A stretch of DNA of 64,000 nt from Acanthamoeba sp. SK_2022b (Eukaryota; Discosea; Longamoebia; Acanthamoebidae). Made by a program: the position numbers and the translations under genes. Below the pieces are notes generated by a model that was not told the origin of the DNA, searched no databases, and was given only the letters and a program-made list of their open reading frames with translations. The first letter of the stretch is position 1; every line of letters starts with the position of its first letter. This document shows positions 45,719 to 56,549 of this stretch, piece by piece. Where the stretch lies: assembly GCA_027943245.1 (NCBI GenBank), contig JANDJZ010000110.1, positions 1-64,000 of the forward strand, in the 5' to 3' direction.

Positions 45719-47564
45719 CCACAGTACAAGTTTGAACTTCGTTTGTGGTTGGGTTACCCTTGCAACTTCGGTGGTGTCGTCCTGGACACACCTCCGTACG
45801 GGCCAGTAGTTATTACAACATCCAATTAAATTTTTCAGCACTGGGTTGCGTCTGACGTTGTCAGAGAGGATGTCAAGTGCTCACAAAATCCTACATAGAG
45901 ATGGGCATCCTGTCTATGGACAGGCAAACAGCCAAAACTCAAGCCTCATGCCATGGCCATGTCATCTTGCAATGGTAAGTAACAAGTACTTGTGGTATCT
46001 GGATCTTTTCATTCACTACAAAGTTGGTACCTACCTCTACCTGTATTGCCACCACTAAGGGCACCCTGACACAATGGTCACAAGAGCCTCCAACATGAGC
46101 TCATGTGATGGGGCATCTTGTAGATGTGGAATCCATTTGCTCACAAGGATTTAGCTCTGGTGTACAGCAAGAACATGTACTTCACCCTGCTGCAGAGATA
46201 GTGCTTATCTCTCAGCACACAACTTTGGTTTTGCTGACAAACTCTTGTGCACTAAATCTAGATGATCTGGTTCTCCTCGATTTTTTAACCTTTTATCATG
46301 TTTACTTCTACATGCTCAAACACTTATCAAATTCATCTTTGTTGGTTGAACAACCTGGTACTCCTGGAGGGACCTGTTCTCCCAATGAACAAGCACCAGC
46401 ATGATATTCAAAGCCACCAACTAGAGCCTGAGATCATCACTGGGGTTTCATCTATGAGGGCCTGCTCACAATGAGCACCGCCTTGACAGCCTATGAAGTA
46501 GCAGCTGGAACCAATGTTGTCTCAGGCTCCTCATTGTCTGCTGTGCATCCCAATGAAGTGTTGGAGCTGGTGTGCTGTGCTTAGACCTTTGGAGTACTGG
46601 GCCTTGCTGAGCATGTGCACAAGGAGATGCAGTGGGAGATGCTCAAGGAGGGGCATGTGGAGAAGGCCATCGTGTACCTCTATCACCTGCACATCCACGC
46701 ACAGCACCAGGCCACCAAGGCCCAATCGCTTTGGGCCTTTGTGGTGGACCTGATAGCACACAACTTTGAGCATTTCATGTTGTCATTCTTCTTCAACGTG
46801 CTCCCATTCATGCTCTTCCATCACATCATCCACCACCTGTATGTAGTCCTCCATCTTGTCTTGCCTCACTCAATTTGGCTCTCACACTCCTCACCTTGCC
46901 ATGTGCAGCAAGCTCACAGTGCAGCAGGGGAAAGAGGCAGTGGTGTGGGACACTGTATGCAAGTACTGCATCATGGTCATGCTGACACTCTCAGTGCAAG
47001 CAAAGGCTGATCTGGTTTCTGCTGTTTGTCTCTTGCCTTCCTCTCTTTCTCCTTGTGTTGTTATGATGGTGTGGCTCTGCACCAGGTATGAGATCCTTGT
47101 GGGTTTGAATTGCAGAATTATTAAAAATGTGATATGCTAAATTGGGACTTGCTCTGCACCCTTCCACAATTCCCAAACGATCCCAAACCCAAATAAAGCA
47201 TGTCACATTTGAATTGGTGTTGGTCATTTTAGAATGGTATGAACCATGGAGATGTTGTGATGCTGGAGTGTGTTGTGAGTGAGGCTCAGATGGAGCGTGG
47301 GCCCATAACCTGTTGGAAGGTGTTGGAAGGTGAATGGTTGAAGTTATATGAAAGTCCACAAGGGTGAACAAAACCAAGATTTGTCCTCAAATCTAATTTC
47401 TCTTCTCTTTCTACATACAATAAACTACTTCTCAATGGTCTTCTACTCTTTACAACTGGTTTGTGGACTAGAGTTATTGTTACAACTCCAATAGCCCTTT
47501 GGGTCAAGTACATCTTTGGCTGTGGTGGGCAAACCGCAAGGCCACCCCAATTTTTTTTTCCTGA

Positions 47565-48063
47565 TGGCAGGTGATGGACAGCTGGAGGCAGAGGATTGTG
47601 ACTTGGTGTTGCTGGACATCATCAACAAGTGGCTTGGCCAGTGTGGCAGCACCAGCACACCAAGTGACAAGCTCAAGGCCATGCGCAGCAAGGCCGAGAG
47701 CAGGACAAACCATGACTACCTGCTCAACAAGTTCATGAAGCTGGCCAGAGGCGTCCCACCTTGTATGTGGCCCCACCATCACACTTCAAGGCAGCAGTGG
47801 CTGTTGTGGCGTGGCACAGGGTCTGACAGACTGCGTGCGTGATGGACAGGCTTGCCGTACATGCAGGTGCAGGACAACTGGGTCAAGGTGAGCAAGACGT
47901 TGAACAAGGCCAACTTCAAGGCATGGTGGCTGCAAGAGGAGCCCAAGGTGCTCAAGGAGGTGCGGAGCATGTTCAAGAGTGACAAAGAGCGCAAGCATGC
48001 CATCACCAAGCTGGAGCGCTTCTGGGAGGGCATCAAGAAGAGCGTGCAGAGCAAAGATGCCTG
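47565..48063 (+). CDS. Unknown two-exon ORF in CpG-depleted DNA
   Basis: The first part follows a TGGCAG acceptor and reads EAEDCDLVLLDIINKWLGQC, DKLKAMRSKAESRTNHDYLL, NKFMKLARG. A GTATGT donor (47,764) and a CATGCAG acceptor (about 47,865) join it to VQDNWVKVSKTLNKANFKAW, then LKEVRSMFKSDKERKHAITK and LERFWEGIKKSVQSKDA with stop at 48063. Helical and Lys-rich, no family recognised. Codons avoid CpG like the surrounding DNA, so it may be an element-encoded or silenced gene. The 5' part (possibly 46,615-47,010 with LYHLHIHAQHQATKAQ) is not linked with confidence. Confidence 0.3.
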
Positions 48064-49559
48064 ATGTGGCAAGGGCAAGGAGCGCATCTGATGGGAGGGC
48101 CCTCAACCATCCTCACTAAAATATTGACTGTTGTGATGATCCCACCCAGCCCTTCTTGATCTTTTGTGATCTCACCACTGATAAGCCTGATGATGGTGCT
48201 ATTATAGCAGTGTCTGGTGAAAAAGGAAGTGTTTGGCTAGGCTTGGTGAAGTGCACCACAAGGGCATGAATCTTCCTCCTGGTTAGAGGAAGATGATCAT
48301 GGGTCCTTCCACCTGGAGCCTGATAGTCAGCTTGTGGCCATTACCTATGGAGTATTCAGGCGCCATGATGTGGGACTCAGGCCCCAGCTGCCTTACCACC
48401 CTTGACTTGCAGCTCTGATCATTACAGGGGAGTTATGCAGCATCAATATCCTTGCAGTTGACCCACGTGTTGTACCACTTCATGAAGCCCTTGAAATGGA
48501 GTAGGTACTGGCGCCATCCATCCTGGAGCAGGTCATCAAGGATGGCCTCAATCTCTAGCTCCTTGATGCCATCCTGCTGCTCAGTCGCACCAGCAAGTTG
48601 GCCAGAAAATTCGCTGCACATAGACCTTTTGTGTGTCACATGTTGGCTTGCTGCACTACTGCCACAAGCTTGCCAAGTAGCTGTGCATGTGGTATGGGCC
48701 TGTCCAGGGCTTTGCCAGTTTGAATCTCCATCCCTGAGGAAGCTGGCTGATGTTATGCAGGACCTTGTTGCTGGCCTTGTTGCATGGCTCATTGTGGCCT
48801 TGGCTGTAGTGTCATTGGTTAGAAACGCATTATCAATTGAGAGGTCCAGTCATTTTAAAATTGATTTTGTATTCTATTGTAGGGCAAATCCAAATAGCTC
48901 CTCAAAATAGGTTTTAACTCCAAATCTCCCATTTTGCAAAGATAAAAATTACTTTTGGTGAAAAATGCCAACTCATTTTTTGGGAAAATCCAAAGATAAC
49001 AAGTGATTTTTATTGCATATCAAAAAAATGTCAACTTATAAATCCAGCATAACCCATGTTACAATACATACTGTGGCCACTTCTCCAACAGTAACAACAA
49101 GTATCACTTATAGGACTGCCAGGGCATTGAGTTGGCAGTAGATGACGTCATGAAGCACAAGCTGTTTTTTAGACATGTGGAGGTCACTGCAGTAATGGTG
49201 GTTACCAAAAGATGTTGTAGTTAGAAGCAGTCAACAAGGTCAGTCATCCAGCCCCCATCCCTTACTCAGTGATGAGCATCAAGATTTCATGAATTCTGCA
49301 GCAGCTAGTAACTGGTGAATGAGTATAAATCACAAACATAACACCTAGAAGAATCATGACAGCTGTCTACTCATATGCTGCTGCTGCGTGCACATAGAAC
49401 TCAATGTCATGCATGTGCAGGTGAGAGCTGCTTCATTGATGGCATGATATCAAGGTTTTGCCAGTGCACCACACACACACACACACTTGCTTGCAACCAA
49501 AGTCCACATGTGCAGTGTTCATGCAGCTCCTCTTCACCACACATCACAACCTGCCGTCT

Positions 49560-50480
49560 GGTCCTGTATGAGCATGTGGTGCTGATGGCCTTCTTGGGGT
49601 TTATGCTTGCCATACCATTGCATGTGTGGATGCAATGCTCATGCACCTCTGTCACCACAAAAATGCCTGCCATCTGGTCAAGTGTGGGCAAGTGATGTTG
49701 ATGGTCTTCTTGCCATTTCTCTCTGCTCTACCATCGTGTATGCGGTGCTCATGCACCACCTTTACCATAAAAATGCTTGCTATCTGGTCATATATGAGCA
49801 TGTGATGTTGATGGTCTTCTTGGCATTTCTCTCTGCTCTGCCATCATGAACATGAATGAAATGCTCATTCCTTCACCACAAAAATGCCTGCCATCTGGAC
49901 ATGTATGCATAAACAATGTGCACCTCTGTCACCACAAAAATGCCTGCCATCTGGTCAAGTGTGGGCATGTGATGTTGATGGTCTTCTTGGCGTTCCTCTC
50001 TGCAAAACTATCTCATATGCATACCCTCTGCCATGCCATGCACCTCCTTCACCACAAAAATGCCCACCATCTGGCATGTATGCATGCCATTGCTCATGCA
50101 CCTGCTTCACCACAAAAATGCCTGCCATCTGATCAAGTGGGCATGTGATGTTGTTGGTCTTCTTTGCATTTCTCTGCTACCATCATGTATGCGTACATAG
50201 TGCTCATGCACCACCTTTACCATAAAAATGCTTGCTATCTGGTCATATATGAGCATGTGATGTTGATGGTCTTCTTGGCATTTCTCTCTGCTACCATCAT
50301 GTATGCGTACCAAGTACCATTATGTACACGTACGCAATGCTCATGCACCACAAAAAAGCCTGCAATTTGGTCATGTGATGTTGGCGGTCTTCATGACATT
50401 TAAGCTTGCTATACCATCATGTATGCATATGTGATGCTTATGCACCTTCATTCCCACAATTATACCTTCTATGTTGTCAT
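49560..50480. repeat. Degenerate minisatellite, unit about 110 bp
   Basis: The anchor ACCA(C/T)AAAAATGC recurs at about 49,655, 49,765, 49,876, 49,932, 50,052, 50,110, 50,220 and 50,347. Spacing is near 110 bp with two half-unit steps of about 57 bp. Units share GCATGTGATGTTGATGGTCT followed by TCTTGGCATTTCTCTCTGCT and a CATCATGTATGCGTAC stretch. It lies inside CpG-depleted block 2. Confidence 0.85.
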
Positions 50481-50859
50481 GTTTGGGCATGTGTTGTGGG
50501 TGATCATGGTGCCATTTTGGCTTGCAACCATCACAAAAGTATGCACATGCTCTTTGCTTTGCACCATGTTCACCAGCATTGCCTTAATGTTGTAATCCCA
50601 TCCATGGGCACTGGGTGACAACACAGCCTTGCCAATTTAAGCTTTACTCCCAAGCCTGTTGCCTGAGACCACTGTCCAGGCACAGCCTTGGCATGACATC
50701 GTCCTGCTCATACATAGTCCTAATGCACCTCTGCACACATAGATGACAGTGCATCCAATTCATCATCTGGGTACTGCATTGGCACAATGAGAAACACACT
50801 CAAACTCAATATCTTCCATTTTTAAGTTGTTTTTTCATTGTGTATGCATATGCAGTCTT

Positions 50860-51010
50860 GGGTGTTGTTGTGGTGTTGTGGTGTTGTGGTGGTAGTGATG
50901 TGGTGGTGTTGTGGTTATGGTATGGTGGTGATGTGGTGTTGTGATGCTGTTGTTAGGATGTTGTGATGCTGTGATGCTGTGATGGTGTGATGATGTGGGT
51001 GGTGGCTAAA
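50860..51010. repeat. GTT/GTG-rich low-complexity tract
   Basis: Irregular tandem GTGTTGTG, GTGATG and GTGGTG words, purine/T-rich on the plus strand. Confidence 0.85.
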
Positions 51011-52028
51011 GCTGGTTAATTCACCAGATAGCACTGCATTACTGGAAATGAGTGCACAAAAAAACGCCAGTCATTTTCGACCTCTCATTTGATAATAGAG
51101 GAGGTTATTGGTGCAGGACATGACCTTTGTCCAGTGTGGACTCACAGTCGTTTGCAGGAGTAGACCTACCAGGTACTCACTTGAATGGTCATGCGGATTG
51201 GTGTAGCAGGCCTCGTCATTGATCCTTTGGATGGTATTGCTGTTGGCAGGTTGGGCACGTAGCTACCCAATGCTTGATCTGTGAGTACATGCATGGCCAC
51301 CAGTAGTGGACACACAGATGCTCCCTTGTCAACCTCCATCTGGCCACTCTTGAGAGCAATATGCTTAGCCTCTTTGTCCTTGGGCAGCTTTTGACTTTTG
51401 AGCACAAAATCACATTTAACTCTTCGTCCTTGCGCTGTTGGACCTTGAAGCAGTTGCTGGCAGGTGCCAAAGACATGGAGATGACTTGTGGGGGGGGGGT
51501 GGCCGCATGTGGAATGTGGAATGGAGAGGTGTTCACTGGGTTAGTGCAAGTGGGGGTTGACCAGGTAGCAGGAGTGGACAGCAGACTTGGCCATGACTTT
51601 GTTCCAGCAACCTGAGAAGCAGGCCATTCTCTAGACTGTGTCCTTCCCCAGACCAGCCTGCCATGTGGGCACACTGAAATCACCCTGGAGCCATCAACCT
51701 TCACCACCTTCATCTTCTGCCTTCCTCTTCTTAAGTTGAGCAAGAAACAACAAGACCAACAGTAAACTGGTTTGAGAGAAGTGTTGAAGAGCTGTTTGCT
51801 GTCCTTCAGCAGAAGTGCTTGCAGAGTGTTGATGGTGGCAATAGTGATAGTTGGGGCATGGATGAAGCCAGACAATTGGCAATGTGGGACAGCTTACCTG
51901 TTGCTTGGTGGGCAGTTGCCAGAGTTGTTGGAGATGCAGTCCATGAGCATGCTGAATGTGTTCACCAAAGATTGATTTATTCCTCAAATTGCTCATGCTG
52001 CCACTGCTCCACCAAGAAATTCTTTAAC

Positions 52029-52111
52029 GTTGGGGAGGGACCTACAAGGGACCCAAGTGGCGCTTTTGGCTGGAGTAGGCCACTTGGTTCCCTTGTAGGT
52101 CCCTCCCCAAC
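52029..52111. repeat. Near-perfect inverted repeat (33-bp arms, 17-bp loop)
   Basis: The left arm 52,029-52,061 begins GTTGGGGAGGGACCTACAAG. The right arm 52,079-52,111 is its reverse complement with a single mismatch (ACCC against AACC). The loop is 52,062-52,078. A transcript would form a very stable hairpin; it could also be a small MITE-like element or a footprint of one. It lies 70 bp upstream of the SAM-domain ORF at the edge of the CpG-poor block. Confidence 0.92.
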
Positions 52112-52179
52112 TTTCCAGCATATTTCCCAAGTGTGGAGAAACCTCCAGGCCAAAGCAAATCACAACAAACAGGTTTCTT

Positions 52180-52978
52180 ATGGAAGTTGAAGTCAATGAG
52201 GAGGTCCAGCAATGGGCAGCAGCAGCAGGGGTTAGTGACTTGCTCCCAAAGTTGTGTGAAGAGGGCTTCACCACAATGCCATCAGTAAGATGCATCCAGA
52301 TGCACGACCTAGCAGCAATTGGTATCACCAAGCATGGTGATCACTATCACCTTCTTTTGGCAGTCCAGCAAGCCATTGCCGAGGCAGGTCTGTGCACTCA
52401 GCCTTCTTTTCCCAATACTGATGCAAAAGCAGGGGGGCAACAAATAACCTTGAATGTTGGCCAGACTTCAGCCCCCAGCCTGCAGCGGCCGATTGGATGA
52501 GGCAGCCGTTGGTGAGGAATTGGTGTCATATGGCAACTGCAAGCCAGATGTGGTGGGCTACCTGGCCAGAAAGCCGTGGTGCGTCTTCTACATCATGCTG
52601 GTGGGCGACGTCAAGGCCCAACACCAGGTGAACAAAGATAGCTTTGACGCTTCTGAAAAGGGCCATCCAATTCTTCCAGCTCAAGAGACTCGATCTAAGT
52701 TTGGCTGAGTTGCAGTGGACTGAGGGACTGGTGCTTCACCTGCACGATGAGGGTGACAAGTGGCTGCTGGGGCTCCTGCAGGACCCCAAAGTGCATCAGC
52801 TTCTGGCTGACATTGTCATTGGTCAGGAGCTGGTGGTCATGGACCACCTCCTCAGCATTGGAGGATCTTCTGTTGTGTACAGCGGCTTATATCAAGGTAC
52901 AATTGTTACAGGGCTTCGGACTTGTATACACTCCCTTGGTTCTTGTCTCACTCCAGAAACGTTCACGCGTATTGGGCC

Positions 52979-53072
<94 letters not shown>

Positions 53073-53937
53073 AAACAGGCGCCCAAGTGGTGGTAAAGCG
53101 ATTCAACTCGACGCACAAGCTGGACCACCTTCAACAAGAAGCCTCCGTCTTGCGCAGGATTGAAAGTGTGATGCCCCGCGTGCCCCAGCTGATCGCCTGC
53201 GACGAGTCGAGTCTCGTGCTTCTGTTGCAGCCTGTGGGAGTTCAGTTCGCCTCCAGGGTGTCTCATTTCACCCAGTGCAAGGTTCTTGTCCCCCCCAACA
53301 TTGAAACCTTGCAGGCTGATCGTACGTGCGCAAACATACATACGAAATTTTATGCGCAGACCAATCCGATGGTGGTGGCCACGGCAGATGATTTCTGTCA
53401 GCTGGTGGACATTCTCCAGACCGTGCACAGCCAGCACAACTTGGTTCACCGCGATGTGCGACTTCCCAACTTTTTCAGAGACCAAGAGTCCGGCATGGTA
53501 TCCCCTCCACTCCACCACCACCACCACCACCCCATCAACCACGAGCGACCAATCAACACTTCTTCTACTGACGCGAGCTGCCAAACAATCCAACACAGGT
53601 GTTTCTGAACGATTGGGGCTGTGCGGTGGAGAAGGCGAGGAAGGTGCACTTCTCGGGGGCACTGCAGCACGCTCCGCTTCGTGTGCTCGAACGGCGGAAG
53701 GAGCGACGCCTCTACAAGCCTCTGTTTAGTGACGATCTGGAGATGCTTGTACGGAGCGTCTTCCACAGTTTTTCGATGACCACCTTCGAGACGATTCGCC
53801 TGCAAGAAGACGAGAGCCAGATCATCAACTTTTGGAGGCACCATCTGGCACCCTCCATCTGGTCTGACATGCTCGCCGCTGCCCAACGTGAGGACTACGA
53901 TGACCTCAAGATCCGCATCCGCAACCTCCTTGCTTGA
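52180..53937 (+). pseudogene. SAM + endonuclease-like + protein kinase gene, Crinkler-like, with frame breaks
   Basis: The first segment (ATG at 52180) is a SAM domain: VQQWAAAAGVSDLLPKLCEE, MHDLAAIGI. A second frame holds KPDVVGYLARKPWC then MLVGDVKAQ, a PD...(E/D)xK pattern of restriction-endonuclease-like folds. A third frame holds IQFFQLKRLDLSLAEL and then the kinase: Gly-rich loop SIGGSSVVYSG, beta-3 Lys in VVVKRFN after an intron with (CAA)n, helix-C Glu in HLQQEAS, catalytic loop LVHRDVRLPNFF, metal-binding FLNDWG, and a C-lobe ending at 53937. SAM, nuclease and kinase parts lie in three different frames with no convincing introns between 52,480 and 52,680, so the gene is probably broken or misassembled. 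The nuclease-plus-kinase order is that of CRN (Crinkler-type) effectors described in many eukaryotes. The kinase part keeps all key residues. The family link is by pattern, not search. Confidence 0.55.
52979..53072. repeat. (CAA)n microsatellite, intronic
   Basis: About 31 copies of CAA in the kinase intron (donor at 52,897, acceptor at about 53,078), coinciding with the change from CpG-poor to CpG-normal DNA. Confidence 0.96.
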
Positions 53938-53999
53938 GGCCACACGACAAGCAACGATCCCCTGTTTTTCTCTCTCTCTCTCTCTTCCTTGCACAGCCT

Positions 54000-56025
54000 T
54001 TTCGAAAACATGTACATGTTTCAGTGTACTTGATCTTGGCGCCGAGCATGGCGAGGAGGTCGACCTTCTCCGTGGACACGTTGTCGGGCAGGTAGAGCTC
54101 GCCCTCCTATCCGCCCGCGCTCCCCGTACTAGTGCTGACGGTGGTCGTTGGGCGCTGTCGGTGCAGCACGGCGGGCCTGCAGTTGAGCGCCTCGATGAGT
54201 GCGGCCAGTCCGTGCAAGGCGCTACCTCCCCTGAAGTGCCCAAGCCGACGAGGAGCACACGCTCGCTCGCACGCACGCACACACGCACACACACACAACC
54301 ACGCCGGGCACAGCAGTGTTGCTCGGTCGACTACCACTCGATGGCCATCCACACGACTGGCGCGACCAGAAGCCGCCAACGGTACCGAGAGATACATGTT
54401 GCGCAGGTCCTTGACCCATCAAGATAAGGCAGCCCCAACGCCACACCGAGACTCGGGGAAGAGGCGAGGGGCAAGGCTTACTGGAAGTCTTCCACATTTG
54501 GTCACTTGGTGATCTGGGCGAGGAGGAGGCCTCGGGAGATGGGGAAGTTCTTGAGCGTGACAAATGGTGTGAGACGGCTTCGCACGCCCTCGTGTGATAT
54601 GGTGTGAGTGTGATGAGTGAGGAGGCCCACGAACCGCTTTGAGAACGCCAAGCAGACGGTCAACCACCTCTCCGTCTTTTAGACTCACGTAGTGGATGTT
54701 GTCCGCCTGCACACTGGCGCACAGATGGTCACGGAGCGGAAAAAGCGGAAATCGCGGACAGTCGCTGGCTGCTGCGGCTCACCGGGACTAAGGTCGGTGT
54801 CTAATTCGGTGACGATAACCACCGGTTGTGCAGGCAGCTGCTGGTCCGGTGCTAAAAAGAAGAAGAGGGTGGTGAGGAGAAAGCAGCAGGCCACGATGCA
54901 CCGAGGCCCCCAAGCCCGCACGGAACGGTTTTGCGTGGTGGAAGAATTAAATAACGATCTAAATAACTAAATAAAATTATAAAACAAGAATAAAAACAAG
55001 AATAAAAACAAAGATATAAAAACGAGAGACAGAGTCGGACCAGGTAGGCTGATCAGTCCGAAGCAGATGTAGTTGATGGAGGACCCGACCATCGTCACCA
55101 ACAGAGTCGGCGTGAAGTGCTCCGGCTTCTTCATCGCCGTCTCTGCCGGGATAATCTAGCATGACACAGACAGACAGAAGTAGGAGAGTGGCCGGTCAGC
55201 GAGCCCATGAAGGGAGAAAGGAAGGGAGATGGGCGTACCACTCCGATTCCCTCGAAGGCGATGGACATGCCGAACATCACCGCAGCAGTTCTGTGGTGAC
55301 GCGACACGATCGATTAATGCACGCATTGAGGCGATTGAAGGCGAGAGAATAAGATGCGGGGGGGGGGATACTCGGGCACTATCCACCAGTCGAAGGCGAA
55401 GGGGTCCTTCTTGCAGTGGGGTACGGCCGGGTGGTCGCCGCCCCACTTGTCGGCCATCTGGATGAAGGCCGCGATGAGGATGACTATGCTCGTCAAAATG
55501 GCCACGTTAGCAAACGTCGCCGCGAACGACATGTGCTTCAGCCTGTTCCACGACATCGTTGTGTGTGTGTGTGTGTGTGGAATAGCGGGTGTGAGCGAGG
55601 CTGCAGCCCATCGAGTGGGTGGTGATCACGGAGACAAATGACATCACCAATAGGCTCGTCTGTGGCCCACCCACCAAGTTATATAAGAGCTGAGTGGTAA
55701 GCATTGTGAACGCACGCACCAAAAGGACTCACCAGAAGGCCGCCCGTAGGGCAGGATGCCGCTGCCCAAGTACACCTTCACCAGACTCACCAGCGTTTGC
55801 GTCGTCCTGTGTTGCGAGCGCAAATGCAGGCGTATGAGTGTGCAGTGCGCACATGGCTGCGCTACTCGCAAGATGTGATGGACGAGCAATGCAAGGGGAG
55901 TGTGGAGGAAGGACGCCATACGTCACAATGCGCTGGCGTCCTTCGTTTACAAAATGGTCGCCAAGCTCTCCATCCTCGCTCACCTCGCTCACTTCACTAT
56001 ACGCGTGCACATGGTGCCGATGCAA
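54000..56025 (-). CDS. Amino acid/auxin permease-type (AAAP/SLC36-38) transporter
   Basis: Minus-strand exons with membrane helices. An N-terminal acidic segment (SEVSEDGELGDHFVNEGRQR) precedes TTQTLVSLVKVYLGSGILPY, the family's first-helix signature with GSGILP. Next are LLVMSFVSVITTHSMGCSLA, MSFAATFANVAILTSIVILI (followed by AAFIQMADKWG), TAAVMFGMSIAFEGIGV with the conserved F.FEGIG motif, IPAETAMKKPEHFTPTLLVT with MVGSSINYICFG, and TPFVTLKNFPISRGLLLAQI. Downstream pieces (LRNMYLS, GGSALHGLAALIEALNC, PDNVSTEKVDLLAMLGAKIK) are consistent with the last helices but their joins are uncertain. The family exports or imports amino acids with protons at plasma or lysosomal membranes. The 5' start and 3' stop are unresolved; the 3' end abuts or overlaps the convergent kinase gene at 53,937. 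Confidence 0.62.
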
Positions 56026-56549
56026 CTTCTACACAAGTGACAAATAAATAGTGACTATATATTAAATAAATGAACACCAAGTTCTTTATAATATATTTAT
56101 TTCCTTATTTGTTTTAACCTTAAAATCAAATTAAAGATGGCTGCATTCAGGCTCTCTGCACAGCAGATCACACGTGAGGCAATGGGGTGAGCGTGCGGCA
56201 GATAGCGCACTTGGCATGATGTTGGAAAGTTTACACTTTATTCACACCCCACCCTACCTAGACGCTCTCTTGAAGAGCATCAAACAGATGCCCAGATATC
56301 TGGCCCTGACATCATTTTGACTTCAAGAGATGTCTTTGTGATCTATATTGATAAAAGATTGTCAATTTGAGTTAGCTCTGTTTAATCGATTTAGGTCACA
56401 GCATTATGATTTCATCAAACAATCCCCTGCACCTTGGTGGCAGCTGTTGCAGGAGAGGCGTGTGAGGAGGAACTAGGCTGTGAGGAGAAACTAAATCTAG
56501 AGGCAGAATCAGAAGATGAAGAGGAGGAGAGCATCATCTTGGGCTGAAG
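56026..56549. other. AT-rich flank and start of CpG-depleted block 3
   Basis: 56,040-56,130 is AT-rich. From about 56,140 CpG becomes rare. A minus frame (56,415-56,651) is Ser-rich and unrecognised. No terminal inverted repeat was identified. Confidence 0.4.

Larger units (their letters stand above)
48433..51875 (-). mobile_element. Fragmented Ty3/Gypsy chromovirus-type retrotransposon
   Basis: On the minus strand, 5' to 3': about 51,470-51,400 reads FKVQQRKDEELNVILCSKVK, as found before the integrase in Ty3/Gypsy polyproteins. About 51,340-51,225 reads LTREHLCVHYWWPCMYSQIK and ATCPTCQQ, the WWP plus CxxC of the integrase zinc-binding domain. At 48,570-48,433 LEIEAILDDLLQDGWRQYLL then HFKGFMKWYNTWVNCKDIDA matches a chromodomain just before the stop, the usual C-terminus of chromoviral integrase. 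The integrase catalytic core expected between them was not found; a minisatellite occupies much of the interval. No LTRs were recognised. The element is dead. Confidence 0.55.
45850..52950. other. CpG-depleted block 2 (decayed mobile DNA)
   Basis: Hand counts: 4 CpG in 46,561-46,860 and 4 in 49,561-50,220. TG and CA dominate. The block holds an intron-containing unknown ORF (47,565-48,063), Ty3/Gypsy pieces on the minus strand (chromodomain 48,433; integrase zinc region 51,216), a 110-bp minisatellite (49,560-50,480), a GTT/GTG-rich low-complexity stretch (50,860-51,010), AT-rich DNA (48,830-49,060) and an inverted repeat (52,029-52,111). CpG frequency recovers gradually from about 52,500 and is normal after 53,080. 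Confidence 0.65.

Noticed and set aside
49407..50403. Several 70-100-codon ORFs in the minisatellite
   Set aside because: They are repeated translations of the 110-bp unit with no codon bias or domain.
54030..54110. PDNVSTEKVDLLAMLGAKI read as a PLP-dependent synthase helix (mPe.mS.Er..lLk.lGA)
   Set aside because: No Lys-bearing PLP block or other synthase motif is nearby, and the segment fits the last helix region of the amino-acid transporter better.
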